Below, piece by piece: positions 39,818-50,816 of a stretch of DNA of 64,000 nucleotides; position 1 is the stretch's first letter; every line of letters begins with the position of its first letter. Below the pieces are notes generated by a model. The model did no database searches and was not told where the DNA came from. It saw only the letters and a program-made list of their open reading frames with translations. Location: NCBI GenBank assembly GCA_965222425.1, contig CBDCTW010000011.1, positions 1-64,000 on the forward strand. Direction: 5' to 3'. Made by a program: the position numbers and the translations under genes. The DNA comes from CBDCNP01 sp965222425. Its GTDB lineage: Bacteria; Acidobacteriota; Vicinamibacteria; Marinacidobacterales; DATDRI01.

Positions 39818-40999
39818 CTACGGCTCGCTGGTCATGATGAAGAGCGGCTTGCCTTCGAACTTCTCGAATGTGGGGCGCAGGCGGTCGGTGTTGTAGTATT
39901 TCTCGACGTTCACCACCTTTTTCTCGCTGGTTACGATATCGAGTGGCACGCTGTCGTAGCGTCCGTTTCGGACCGAGACCAATCTTCCTTCCGCTCCCTC
40001 TAGGACAAGATCCATCGCTAGGTTGCCGAAGGCCATGGGGACGATGGAGTCCATCGCGTCCGGGTCGCCGCAGCGTACGAGGTAACCCAGGCGCTGGTTG
40101 ATGGCGTTGATGCGGCGTCCTTTGTTGAATTTTGGCGAGAGCTCCTTCAACTTCTCCGACACGTGGTCGCCGACACCACCCAGCTTCTTGTGTCCGAACT
40201 GGTCCTTCTCTTCTTTGTCGAAAATCATCTCCGAGCCATTGAACGTAGCCCCTTCGGAGACGATCACGACGGAGTACTTGCTGGGATTCGAATAGCGGTC
40301 CTCAGTCAAAAGCTCACAGAGACGCTCGATGTCGAATTGGTGCTCGGGGATCACGCAGCGATTGGCGGCACCGGCCATGGTGGGGATCAAAGAGGTGAAT
40401 CCGGCGTAGCGTCCAAAGACCTCGATCACCAAGAAACGCTCGTGGCTTCCCGCGGTGGTCCGCAAGGCATGAGTCATCTCGATGGTTCGGGTCACGCAGG
40501 TGCTGAAACCGATGCAGTAATCCGTTCCCGGTACGTCGTTGTCCATGGTCTTCGGAATCGCGATGATGCCGACGCCTTGTTGGTGGAGCCTCGCGGCGTA
40601 GGAGAGGGTGTCGTCTCCTCCGATGGGGATCAGCATGTCGACGCCGAGCCAATCGAGGTTGGCGAGGACCTCGCCGGTGACATCGTTGATTTCCTCGGTG
40701 TAGCGCTCTTTGAGGTGCTCCGGAACGTTCGCGATGGGCAGATGGCTTGGGCGTGTCCGGGAGGAATGGAGAAACGTGCCGCCGGTGCGGCCCACCTTGT
40801 TGACGACTTCTTCGGTGAGCTCGATGACCTGCTCGTAGGAAGGCACCACGCTGTCGCGCACCAAATCGACGAGCCCCGCCCATCCGCGGCGGATGCCGAG
40901 CACCCGATAGCCTTCCCGAAGCGCCCGGATCGCAGGGTTCAGTCCGGGCACATCACCGCCACCGGTTAAGATAGCAATGGTGCCTTTTCGGTGACTCAT
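39818..40999 (-). CDS. pfp: 6-phosphofructokinase, PPi-dependent type by its motifs
   Basis: The enzyme phosphorylates fructose 6-phosphate. The 393-aa protein has TIAILTGGGDVPGLNPAIRAL, then GVDMLIPIGGDDTLSYAARL and IIAIPKTMDNDVPGTDYCIGFSTCVTRTIEMTHALRTTAGSHERFLVIEVFGRYAGFTSLIPTMAGA. ATP enzymes have Gly at the two specificity positions (GGDG and PGTIDND). Here they are Asp130 (GGDD) and Lys150 (PKTMDND), the pair known to favour pyrophosphate. It would make glycolysis reversible at this step. No clear ribosome binding site precedes ATG 40999. It is divergent from the radical SAM gene, with 88 bp between starts. Confidence 0.87.
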   Translation of the reverse strand: MSHRKGTIAILTGGGDVPGLNPAIRALREGYRVLGIRRGWAGLVDLVRDSVVPSYEQVIELTEEVVNKVGRTGGTFLHSSRTRPSHLPIANVPEHLKERYTEEINDVTGEVLANLDWLGVDMLIPIGGDDTLSYAARLHQQGVGIIAIPKTMDNDVPGTDYCIGFSTCVTRTIEMTHALRTTAGSHERFLVIEVFGRYAGFTSLIPTMAGAANRCVIPEHQFDIERLCELLTEDRYSNPSKYSVVIVSEGATFNGSEMIFDKEEKDQFGHKKLGGVGDHVSEKLKELSPKFNKGRRINAINQRLGYLVRCGDPDAMDSIVPMAFGNLAMDLVLEGAEGRLVSVRNGRYDSVPLDIVTSEKKVVNVEKYYNTDRLRPTFEKFEGKPLFIMTSEP

Positions 41000-41031
41000 A
41001 TTGTTACGGTGAGTTCTGCGAGGGACATCTC

Positions 41032-41076
41032 ATTGTGACCACCCGATTGGACTTTCGTCAATAAGATGACTAAAAT
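41032..41076. promoter_or_regulatory. Divergent promoters between the phosphofructokinase and radical SAM genes
   Basis: Minus strand: -35 TTGACG (plus 41056-41061), 18-bp spacer, -10 CACAAT (plus 41032-41037). Plus strand: TTGGAC (41047-41052), 18-bp spacer, TAAAAT (41071-41076), 11 bp before ATG 41088, which would leave almost no leader. The two overlap, so they may compete. By eye only. Confidence 0.35.
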
Positions 41077-41087
41077 CAATAGTTTAT

Positions 41088-42791
41088 ATGAATAGAAAGT
41101 TACAAGAGCGGAATCGAGAGCTTCTCCAGGGCGAGATCGGAACGGTCTTCAAGCCCCACGTGGGAAGGCTCCGCGTGGCGATCGGCTACCCCAATACGTA
41201 CTACCTCGGGATGTCGAACGTCGGCTTCCAGGCCGTTTATCGCTTCTGGAACGATGAGCCCGATGTGGTCTGCGAGCGCTTTTTTCTGCCCGACCATGGT
41301 GACCTCGACCGGCTCCGCAAGAGTGGAGAGCCACTCACCACCCTCGAGTCCGGCACGCCGGTACGTGACTTCGACGTCGTGGCCTTCTCCATCACGTTCG
41401 AGCCCGATGAGCTGAACTTAATCTCGATGTTGGATCTAGCCGGCATCCCTGCCCTGGCCGAGGACAGAAGCGAGAGAGACCCCCTGGTTTTGGCCGGTGG
41501 GCCGGTGACGTTCTTGAATCCGGAACCCTTGGCGCCCTTCTTGGATTTGATCGCGGTGGGAGAGGCCGAAGCACTGCTTCCCCCCTTGACCGATGCGCTA
41601 CGAGTCGGCACCTCGCGGGCGGAGTTGCTGCAGCGAGTCGAGGAGCTAGGGGGTTTCTACGTTCCGAGCCACTTCGAAATCGACTACAACTCCGATGGGA
41701 CGATCGCACGCCGTCGCAATCGCGTGGCCTCGGACCATCGAGTCGTGCGAGCGAAGATGGGCAAGCGAGCCGGCCTGTCTCCTCCGGCAACGTACGTTCT
41801 CACCTCCGCGACCGAGATGTCGAAGAAATTTCTGGTCGAGATTTCTCGAGGATGCCCGACTCTCTGCCGCTTCTGTTGGGCGGGATACAACTACTTGCCC
41901 AAGCGGTCTTTCGAGCTCGAGAAGATCCTGGAAGCTTCCCGAAACGCACGCGTCCACACGTCGGAGATCGGTCTCGTCTCGACGGCGGTGGGAGCCCATC
42001 GCGAGATCGTTCCGTTAGTGAACGGGCTCAAAGAGATGGGATTTCGGGTCAGTGTCTCCTCGCTTCGTTTCGAAGATCTCCGTCCGGAGCTCCTCGATGC
42101 GCTAATAGGAAGCGGTGAGAAGACTCTTGCGGTGGCGCCAGAGGTGGGTACCGATCGGCTCCGTTTCGCCATCCACAAACGGATCCCCAACACCGAGATC
42201 TTGGAGAAGACGGACATGATCTTCTCGCGCGGTGTGGAGAACTTGAAGCTTTACTTGATGGTGGGACTTCCCGGTGAGCGAGAGGAGGACGTGGAGGGGA
42301 TCGTCACTCTGGTCGAGTCCATCCGCCAACGGATGCTGGAGCACGGCCGCCGGCGCCGCCGTCTCGGTCGGATCATTCCGAGCATCAATCCTTTTATTCC
42401 CAAGCCGGGAACGCCCTTTCAGTGGTGTCCGATGGCCTCTCAAAAGGAATTGCATCGCAAGATGCGTTACCTTCAAAAGTCGCTAGGACGCATCCCCAAC
42501 GTGGAGCCCCGCTGCAAATCCCCACGACTCGAAAAACTTCAGGCCCTCCTGGCACTCGGTGATCGCCGGTTGGCTTCCGCCATGCTGCGAATGGCGAGAC
42601 GGGAAGCCGATCTGAGTCGCGCGCTCGCGCTCGACGGGCTCGACCTAAGTTTCTACATTCATCGAGAACGTCCCCTGGACGAGATTTTGCCCTGGGATCA
42701 CATCGATAACGGAATGAAGAGCGAGCTACTCGAAACGCAGTACCGGAAGGCGGAGGTCGCTCATTCGATGACCACCAGCGCCACCGCGTAG
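41088..42791 (+). CDS. B12-binding-domain radical SAM protein (TIGR03960-like)
   Basis: The 567-aa protein has an N-terminal cobalamin-binding-like Rossmann domain (LRVAIGYPNTYYLGMSNVGFQAVYRFWNDEPDVVCERFFLPD...FDVVAFSITFEPDELNLISMLDLAGIP) and a radical SAM core with the cluster motif CPTLCRFC, then WAGYNYLPKRSFELEKIL. It continues VGLPGEREEDVEGIVTLVESI and RIIPSINPFIPKPGTPFQWCPMA. It resembles the TIGR03960 family. Many members carry a further DUF2344 domain, by fusion or as a neighbour, but none is present here. The substrate is unknown. Its 3' end overlaps the AcpS-like gene on the other strand by 31 bp. Confidence 0.85.
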   Translation: MNRKLQERNRELLQGEIGTVFKPHVGRLRVAIGYPNTYYLGMSNVGFQAVYRFWNDEPDVVCERFFLPDHGDLDRLRKSGEPLTTLESGTPVRDFDVVAFSITFEPDELNLISMLDLAGIPALAEDRSERDPLVLAGGPVTFLNPEPLAPFLDLIAVGEAEALLPPLTDALRVGTSRAELLQRVEELGGFYVPSHFEIDYNSDGTIARRRNRVASDHRVVRAKMGKRAGLSPPATYVLTSATEMSKKFLVEISRGCPTLCRFCWAGYNYLPKRSFELEKILEASRNARVHTSEIGLVSTAVGAHREIVPLVNGLKEMGFRVSVSSLRFEDLRPELLDALIGSGEKTLAVAPEVGTDRLRFAIHKRIPNTEILEKTDMIFSRGVENLKLYLMVGLPGEREEDVEGIVTLVESIRQRMLEHGRRRRRLGRIIPSINPFIPKPGTPFQWCPMASQKELHRKMRYLQKSLGRIPNVEPRCKSPRLEKLQALLALGDRRLASAMLRMARREADLSRALALDGLDLSFYIHRERPLDEILPWDHIDNGMKSELLETQYRKAEVAHSMTTSATA

Positions 42792-43090
42792 TCTCCGCTG
42801 TGACTAATGCTGACGTGACTCTTCGCGTCGGCCGTTTGCTTCTTTGCCTCGCCGTGGAGCTGCAGGGTGGGAGCTTGGGCGGGTTCGCGGGCGACTTCAA
42901 CATCACCGACCGCTTCCTCCCCGCCCAGCCCGAGAGCAAGGCAAGCGGCTCGTTTGGCGGCATAGCGGCCGGCTAGATGAGGGTGAGGGTTGCGGCGGCG
43001 GAGACAGTAGCGCCGCTCGGGCTCGGTATAGATGGAGCTCTCCGCAGGAGGTGTCTCGTCGAGGGTCGCCAAGTAGAGTCCGATTTTCAT
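42761..43090 (-). CDS. AcpS-like 4'-phosphopantetheinyl transferase fold, metal ligands lost
   Basis: The 109-aa protein keeps several AcpS landmarks: YTEPERRYCLRR, HLAGRYAAKRAACLALGLGG, VEVAREPAQAPTLQLHGEA, and the C-terminal VSISHSGDYAVALVVIE. The two residues that bind magnesium in AcpS are absent. The start MKIGLYLATLDE has Tyr6 where GIDLVEI has Asp, and AAKRA has Arg47 where FAAKEA has Glu. About ten residues are also missing after the first strand. It is probably not a working holo-ACP synthase; a real one must lie elsewhere. It is divergent from pgeF, with 26 bp between starts. Confidence 0.7.
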   Translation of the reverse strand: MKIGLYLATLDETPPAESSIYTEPERRYCLRRRNPHPHLAGRYAAKRAACLALGLGGEEAVGDVEVAREPAQAPTLQLHGEAKKQTADAKSHVSISHSGDYAVALVVIE

Positions 43091-43116
43091 GTTAGTACCC
43101 CCTCACCCTACAAGCT

Positions 43117-43884
43117 ATGAACGATCTTTTCCAGCGACGATCCATCGGAAGCCCCGAGGCACTCGATGTCGTGGTTTGTAAGCCCATGGCCGATCGCGGT
43201 GTGCCGCACGCGTTCAGCTTGCGGTGGCGGAAGTGGGAGAGTGAGGAGCCGTTCGGGGCCCGAGACCGAGGCGACCAAGATCGAGAAGAGCTTGCCGGGG
43301 CCTTGGGGCTAGAGACGTTGGCCCACATGCGCCAGGTGCACGGCTCGGAAGTCCAGGCGATCGATGAAGCGCCGCTCACCCTTACGGTCTGCGATGGGCT
43401 GGCCACGATGACGAAGGGACTTGCCCTTATCGTCCACACTGCAGACTGCGTTCCGCTCGTCCTTTGGGACGAGGACCGAGGAGCGGTCGCCGCCGTCCAC
43501 GCCGGCTGGAGGGGTGCGCTGGCGGGAGTTTCTCGTTCCGCGGCGGCCTTTCTAGCGAAGAGGTTTGGCTCGCGGGCAGAATCGATCCACGTGGCGATGG
43601 GACCGTCCATCGGTGCCTGTTGCTATGCAGTCGGCGAGGAGGTTGTTCACGCCTTCAAGGAACAAGTCTCCTGGGGCAGCGATCTCTTCTCACCCGGCCC
43701 ACGCGGAAAGAGTCACTTGAATTTGATCGAAGCCAACTCGCGGCAGCTCACCGAGTATGGAGTCCCGCGGGAGCAGATCTATTCGAGTGGTATGTGCACG
43801 TCTTGCGACAATGGACGACTTTACTCCTACCGCAAGGAGGGTACGGGCGTTGGGAGATTGATGGGGGTAATCGGCGTCGGATGA
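43117..43884 (+). CDS. pgeF: Purine nucleoside phosphorylase / PgeF (YfiH, DUF152)
   Basis: The copper- or zinc-binding laccase-fold family YfiH acts on purine nucleosides and, as PgeF, edits peptidoglycan precursors with L-Ser for L-Ala. The 255-aa protein has the family's metal His and Cys in order: MRQVHGSEVQAID, VCDGLATMTKGLALIVHTADCVPLVLWD, VAAVHAGWRGALAGV, MGPSIGACCYAVGEEV, and the C-terminal SSGMCTSCDNGRLYSYRKEGTGVGRLMGVIGV. Length fits. The link to peptidoglycan fits the genome context, but no murein gene is adjacent. Confidence 0.92.
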   Translation: MNDLFQRRSIGSPEALDVVVCKPMADRGVPHAFSLRWRKWESEEPFGARDRGDQDREELAGALGLETLAHMRQVHGSEVQAIDEAPLTLTVCDGLATMTKGLALIVHTADCVPLVLWDEDRGAVAAVHAGWRGALAGVSRSAAAFLAKRFGSRAESIHVAMGPSIGACCYAVGEEVVHAFKEQVSWGSDLFSPGPRGKSHLNLIEANSRQLTEYGVPREQIYSSGMCTSCDNGRLYSYRKEGTGVGRLMGVIGVG

Positions 43885-43899
43885 AACCAGCCTAGGGCA

Positions 43900-44658
43900 C
43901 TAGGTGCTCTCTGCCGGTTGGTTCGATTGTTCCTCGCCGCGAGGACCCGGGGACGGGCCTAAATAGTACATGATGCGGCCGCAGCTGTCGCAGCTCAGAA
44001 TCTCTTTCCCCACGCGGATCTCGTTGTAGACCTGCGGCCGAAGTCGCACATGGCAGACGTCACAATGCTCGTCCTTGGCCTCCGCCATAGCGATGCCGCT
44101 CCGCGCTTCTGCCACCTTGCGATATTGCGCGAGGAGATCGGCATCGATGGTCGCAAGCAATTTCTCTCGCTCGGAGTTTTCCTTTTCGAGCTCGGTGTGG
44201 AGGCGAGTCCCTTCCGCTTCTAGATCGGCCTCCATGGCGGAGACCTTCTTTTGTCCCTCTTCTAACTCTTTCTGGCGTAGCTTCAGCTGTTCTTGAAATC
44301 GATCGCCTTCCTCCATTCCGATGAGGATGTCCTCTTCCTTCTTGCCGATCTCTTCCTTGGTATTCCCGATCTGCTTCTCCATGGCTTTGTACTCATCGTT
44401 CTTCTTCACTTGCATCAGCTGATCTTTGTACTTCCCGAGCAACGTCTCGATCTGTTCCAGCTCTCCCTCCATGGCGCGTCGTTGTTTCTGCAACTCGCTC
44501 AGGCGATCCTCGACAGCTTTGACGTTCGCTCGCTCGGTGGCGATCTCTTTTTCCAGCTCCTCCACCTCGACTGGAATACGCGCGAGCCGGGTTTCGATAG
44601 CTCGTATCTGAAGGTCGAGCTTCTGAAGAGTGATCAAGTTCTCGAGCTCTGGAATCAT
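43900..44658 (-). CDS. Coiled-coil protein with C4 zinc ribbon
   Basis: The 252-aa protein is mostly antiparallel coiled coil (about 5-185: LENLITLQKLDLQIRAIETRLARIPVEVEELEKEI...LLAQYRKVAEARSGIAM). A zinc ribbon with two CxxC knuckles follows: EHCDVCHVRLRPQVYNEIRVGKEILSCDSCGRIMYY. This matches the C4-type zinc-ribbon family (zf-RING_7, like chlamydial CT398), whose members contact RpoN or secretion proteins in chlamydia. The function here is unknown. The sigma-54 activator at 1.3 kb is a possible functional link but far away. Start ATG 44658. Confidence 0.8.
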   Translation of the reverse strand: MIPELENLITLQKLDLQIRAIETRLARIPVEVEELEKEIATERANVKAVEDRLSELQKQRRAMEGELEQIETLLGKYKDQLMQVKKNDEYKAMEKQIGNTKEEIGKKEEDILIGMEEGDRFQEQLKLRQKELEEGQKKVSAMEADLEAEGTRLHTELEKENSEREKLLATIDADLLAQYRKVAEARSGIAMAEAKDEHCDVCHVRLRPQVYNEIRVGKEILSCDSCGRIMYYLGPSPGPRGEEQSNQPAEST

Positions 44659-44695
44659 CGCAGCATTAATGGGCCTGCTTTTCTACTGGCCTAAC

Positions 44696-44772
44696 TGGTG
44701 GGCCCACTAGGACTTGAACCTAGGACCAACCGGTTATGAGCCGGTGGCTCTAACCAACTGAGCTATGGGCCC
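44696..44772 (-). tRNA. tRNA with anticodon CAT, probably tRNA-Ile2 (lysidine-modified)
   Basis: The 77-nt gene folds as a full cloverleaf on the minus strand. The acceptor GGGCCCA (5' end 44772) pairs with TGGGCCC, with A discriminator and an encoded CCA (44696-44698). The D arm is AGCTCAGTTGGTTAGAGC, the anticodon arm CCGGCTCATAACCGG, and the T arm GGTTCAAGTCC. The first pair is G-C, which excludes initiator tRNA-Met. TTGGTC after the anticodon stem resembles tRNA-Ile2, whose C34 is changed to lysidine by TilS. Elongator tRNA-Met cannot be excluded. TATATT (plus 44783-44788) may be its own -10; rpoD lies 18 bp upstream. Confidence 0.93.
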
Positions 44773-44790
44773 TCTCTTCAATAATATACT

Positions 44791-46517
<1,727 letters not shown>

Positions 46518-46521
<4 letters not shown>

Positions 46522-48293
46522 GTAAGTGTCTCCATCCGCCCTGAGCTCTCAATCCTCCGTGCCAGGGATTGGATCTCGGCGGTAATTATGTTGTCGTCGT
46601 CGACACCCTGGGCTAGTTTAGCTCGCAGGCGCGAAAGCTGCCGGCGCCACCTCTGCTCGCGAAGACGATTCAGGCAATCGCGAGGACTCTGCCGAGACCC
46701 CAACGGGGACGGCTCCAGAGCGATTCGAGTCAGCATGTTTCGTTCGGCTTCCGCGCTCAGCCGATCGAGCACGCGCTCGGTTGAAAGGCTCTCCGAGGCC
46801 ACCACTTGTTTCATGGCTCTCAGAATAGATGCCGTTGCGAGCTCGATGAGATCTTCCTCTCCGACCTCGTCCAGCAGCGCCGGGGCATCTTCCGGCGACT
46901 GGAGCAACCATCTGATGAGATCTCGCTCCGCCGGCTTTACCGATTCGGTCGAACCAAAATTATCGGGATTCTGAGCATTTCGGTCGGCGAAGCTTACCCG
47001 GTGGGCGCGCGCCAACACCTGACGGCGTAGCTCCTCCACCACCGTGGCGTCCGAGATCTCCGCTAGCTCTGCCAATCGGCTCACGTAACCTACGCGTTCG
47101 ACTTGGCTCGGGATACGGGCCAAAGTAGGCAGCACTCCGTTGAGGAAGTCTACTTTGCCTCGGGGGCTCGCGACGTCCGACTTCTTGGCGGAACGCTCGA
47201 TGAGATAGTCCATGAACGAGTGAGCCCCGTCGAGTCTTTGGCGATAGGCCTCTCCACCTTCTTTCCGAATGAAGAGGTCCGGGTCCTGACCGGGAGGAAG
47301 GCTCAATACGGAGACTTGGAAACCTTCCTCGATCAACACATCGATGCTGCGCGCCGCGGCGGCTTCTCCGGCTGCATCGGGATCGAAATTCACGACGATG
47401 CGGTCGGTGTAACGGCGAATGAGACGGGCCTGGCCCGATGTAAGACTCGTGCCGCAGCACGCGACGGCGTTCGCGACCCCCCCTTGATAGGCCTGGATGC
47501 AATCGAGATACCCCTCCATCAGGATCGCGATTCCGCTCTGCCGAATCGCGGTCTTGGCTCTGTCGAACCCGTAAAGAACTCGACTTTTGTTGTAAAGGGG
47601 GCTCTCGGGCGAGTTCAGGTATTTCGGCTCACCGGGGCCCAGGAGTCTTCCCCCAAACGCCACGACTCTTCCGGATTCATTGCGAATGGGGATGATGACG
47701 CGGTCGCGGAAGCGATCGTAAAAGCCCCGGTCCTCACGACGTGGGATGGCTAAGCCGGCGCGCGCCACCATCTCCGGCTTCGCACCCTTCCTGGTGAGGT
47801 GTTCTAGCAAAGAAGACCATGCGTCGGCGGCGTACCCGAACCCGGCCTTCTCAATCGTTTCCCGACTGAGACCCCGGCCTTCGAGATAAGAGAGGGCGCG
47901 AGGATTTTTCATCAGTTGATCTTGGAAAAACCGCGCCGCCTCGTCATGAAGCTTGAGCAACAAGGTACGCTCTTGATTTTCAGGCCCCGCCTTGCGTTGG
48001 CTGGGGATGCTGATCCCGGCCCGAGAGGCGAGTTGGGTCACGGCCTCGGGAAAGGACATCTTGTCGTAGAGCATCAGGAATTTGAAGGCGTCCCCGCCCT
48101 GGCCGCAGCCGAAGCAGTGGAAGATCTCACGCTCCGGACTCACGTTGAAGGAGGGCGTTTTCTCGGAGTGGAAAGGACAGAGACCCTTGAAGCTTTTTCC
48201 CGCCTTCTTCAGCGGCACGTACTGTGTGACGAGATCGACGATGTCGGTACCGGCCCGTACCTGCTCGATGAAATTGGATCCAAAGATCGGCAC
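46518..48293 (-). CDS. dnaG: DNA primase
   Basis: DnaG makes RNA primers for replication. The 591-aa protein has the CHC2 zinc finger (CPFHSEKTPSFNVSPEREIFHCFGCGQGGDAFKFLM), the catalytic core with RFRDRVIIPIRNESGRVVAFGGRLLG and KYLNSPESPLYNKSRVLYG, and the Toprim motif ILMEGYLDCIQAYQGGVANAVACCGTSLTSGQARLIRRYTDRIVVNFDPDAAGEAAAAR. A C-terminal helicase-binding region follows (RDLIRWLLQSPEDAPALLDEVGEEDL). The start is GTG 48293, sharing one base with the mutS2 stop. Confidence 0.96.
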
Positions 48294-50677
48294 TAGCTCT
48301 TTAGCTCCACCAGCGTCACCGCGCCGCTTCCTTCAGGTTGATGGTTGGCTACATGGGGATGGGTCTCGAGCCATTTCCCGATCGCCTTCTTGAGACGTCC
48401 ACGACCCAGCCCGTGAATCAGGCGCACCGTGCGATGCTCGCTGAGGAACGCGTCATCCAGGAACTTGTCTGCCTGCGAGATCGCCTCATCGACGGTGCGT
48501 CCGATGACGTTGAGCTCGTGCGGCACGTGCTTGGCTTCCGGTACCTGCGTTCGGTCGGAGTATCCCCCCGGGGTCTCCTTCTCGATACCGATTGCCACCT
48601 CCAATTCGGTGACCGGGATGCGGAGTCTCTTGTCTCGCACCATCACTTCTACTTCGTCATCTCCTAGGATCTCAACGACTTGGCCCGTCAACTGGAGGGA
48701 TGAAATGTGCACCGCCTCCCCGACGTTGAGCTTGAGTGGTGCGGTGGCGCTCGGCGGCGGTTGGAATCGGGCGGCCACCATCTCCAGTTTTTCTCTAGCC
48801 TCGGCTCGAGCCTCGTTCATCGCATGCTGTTGAGGTAAGACACTCCGCTCGCGCGCTTCCTCGAGAATTTCTCGGATCTCACGGCGCGCGTGTGCGATCT
48901 CCGCGCTTATTTTTTCGCGCATGCTTTTCGACTGCTCATCTCGCGTGTGAACAAGCTCTTCCTCGATCGCCTTGTGGCGCCGGACCGAAGCTTCCAAGGC
49001 GCGGCGGTCGCGGGTCATCTTCTCGCGATCCCTGGCCAGCTTCTGACCTTCCTCTTCCAAACGTTCGAGCATGCCTTCCACCTGACGCTCTTTTTGGTTT
49101 TGAAGCTCGCGGGCGTGTCGAACGACTACCTCGGGGAGTCCGAAACGACGAGCGATCTCGAAAGCCAGGCTTCGTCCCGTGGAGTTCTCCACCAGGCGGA
49201 AAGTGGGCTCGTACGTTTCGGGATTGAATTCAAAAGAGGCGGATCTCACACCGGGTGTGTTCGTCGCGTAGGCTTTGAGCATGCCGTGATGCGTCGACGC
49301 CAATACCAGAGCTCCCCTTCGCCGAAAGTGCTCGACCAATGCGGTTCCCAAGGCTCCCCCTTCGGCGGGGTCGGTTCCCGCGCCGACCTCATCGAGCAGC
49401 ACCAGCGAAGGTTCTTCGATGTCTCGTTCCATCTCCACGATGTTCCTGAGGTGGGCCGAGAACGTGGAGAGGCTAGAACCGATCGACTGTTCGTCTCCGA
49501 TGTCAGCGAAGACCTTTCTGAAGACGGGGAACGAGCTTTCGGGATCCGCCGGAACGTGGAGCCCCGTTTGTGCCATCAGCGAAAGCAATCCGGCCGTCTT
49601 GAGTGCGACCGTCTTGCCGCCGGTATTGGGACCGGTGAAGACGAGAACACTCCTATCCGCGTCGACCCGGAACGAAAGAGGGACCGCTTCTTTTCCTGGT
49701 GGCCCTGGTGGCGACAAGTCGAGCCGCTCGACGATCTTTCTGAGCAACAGCGGGTGGCGTGCTGAAACTAAATGGAGAGTCTTTCCTTCGCCCACAAGCG
49801 GTTCGGCTCCGGCGCAGGCCTCGGAGAGAAATGCCTTGGCTTGAATCAGGTCGAGCCGCGACAGCACCTCGATGGTCTGAGCGAGCTCGGATTTCTTGGA
49901 ACGCGCCAGCTCCGTCAACGAGGCCAATATGCGTTCGATCTCTTGTTGTTCTTGTTCTTGTACCGAAACGATGTCGTTGTTGAGCTCGACCGTGGAGAGG
50001 GGCTCGATGAAGACCGTCGCGCCGCTGGCCGACGAGCCGTGAACGATGCCAGCCAACTGTCCCCGACACTCTGCTTTGACCGGAAGCACCGAGCGACCGT
50101 TTCGCACGGTAACGATTTGATCCTGGAGCATCTTTTGGGAGTCCTTCTGTTTGAAGTAGGACTCGAGGACGCTTTCAAGACGTCTGCGAAGCTTGAAGAG
50201 ACGCGCTCTCAACCGGCGGAGCTCGGGGCTGGCGTCGTCCTTGATCTCGCCGCTTTCCGAGTCGATGGTTTTTTCGATGGGTTTTCGCAGGTCCTGGAGG
50301 TTGGGCAGCTGGCCGGCAAGCGCGAGCAGCCGAGGAAGTTTCGGCTGACAATCCTTGAGCTCTTGGCCAACTTGTTCGGCGGTTTGGGCCAGCCAGCCGA
50401 GCTCGAGGAGCGCAGAGGCGGCGAGTGATTGTTGCTCAATTCTTAGAACGTCCAGATGTGGACGGACGTCCGGGGTGCCAGCGAGCGGGAGCCGCTTGCC
50501 TTGTTCAAGGAGTCGGCGGCCTTCGGTCGTGTCGCTGAGCGAATCCTTCACCTCAGAAACGTCTGAGGAAGGCGCCAGTCGGCGGGCCGCCTCGGCGCCT
50601 ACGGGAGTGGAGGTGAACCGCCCCAAAATAGCCAGTATCTTGTTTAATTCTAACGTCTTAGAGACACAGATGTTCAT
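48293..50677 (-). CDS. mutS2: MutS2 family ATPase with Smr domain
   Basis: MutS2 lacks mismatch recognition; it limits recombination and, in Bacillus, rescues collided ribosomes. The 794-aa protein has the clamp and lever helices (DQIVTVRNGRSVLPVKAECRGQLAGIVHGSSASGATVFIEPLSTVELNND). The ATPase has VLVFTGPNTGGKTVALKTAGLLSLMAQTGLHVPA and PSLVLLDEVGAGTDPAEGGALGTALVEHF. A long coiled coil follows (about 530-650), then a KOW-like segment and a C-terminal Smr domain (ELNVIGRTVDEAISQADKFLDDAFLSEHRTVRLIHGLGRGRLKKAIGKWL). I choose ATG 50677; the open frame reaches 50707. It heads the mutS2-dnaG-rpoD operon. Confidence 0.94.
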   Translation of the reverse strand: MNICVSKTLELNKILAILGRFTSTPVGAEAARRLAPSSDVSEVKDSLSDTTEGRRLLEQGKRLPLAGTPDVRPHLDVLRIEQQSLAASALLELGWLAQTAEQVGQELKDCQPKLPRLLALAGQLPNLQDLRKPIEKTIDSESGEIKDDASPELRRLRARLFKLRRRLESVLESYFKQKDSQKMLQDQIVTVRNGRSVLPVKAECRGQLAGIVHGSSASGATVFIEPLSTVELNNDIVSVQEQEQQEIERILASLTELARSKKSELAQTIEVLSRLDLIQAKAFLSEACAGAEPLVGEGKTLHLVSARHPLLLRKIVERLDLSPPGPPGKEAVPLSFRVDADRSVLVFTGPNTGGKTVALKTAGLLSLMAQTGLHVPADPESSFPVFRKVFADIGDEQSIGSSLSTFSAHLRNIVEMERDIEEPSLVLLDEVGAGTDPAEGGALGTALVEHFRRRGALVLASTHHGMLKAYATNTPGVRSASFEFNPETYEPTFRLVENSTGRSLAFEIARRFGLPEVVVRHARELQNQKERQVEGMLERLEEEGQKLARDREKMTRDRRALEASVRRHKAIEEELVHTRDEQSKSMREKISAEIAHARREIREILEEARERSVLPQQHAMNEARAEAREKLEMVAARFQPPPSATAPLKLNVGEAVHISSLQLTGQVVEILGDDEVEVMVRDKRLRIPVTELEVAIGIEKETPGGYSDRTQVPEAKHVPHELNVIGRTVDEAISQADKFLDDAFLSEHRTVRLIHGLGRGRLKKAIGKWLETHPHVANHQPEGSGAVTLVELKS

Positions 50678-50816
50678 GGGAGCTGCTTCGGAGACGAGTG
50701 AGCACAACCTACCATCCTATCACGCTCGGCCATGGCCCGGAAATTGCGTTCAAAAGGGGGCGACCAGGCCACTAAGTGTTTTCATTATTACAATTTAAGA
50801 ACGAGAGCACCAACTG

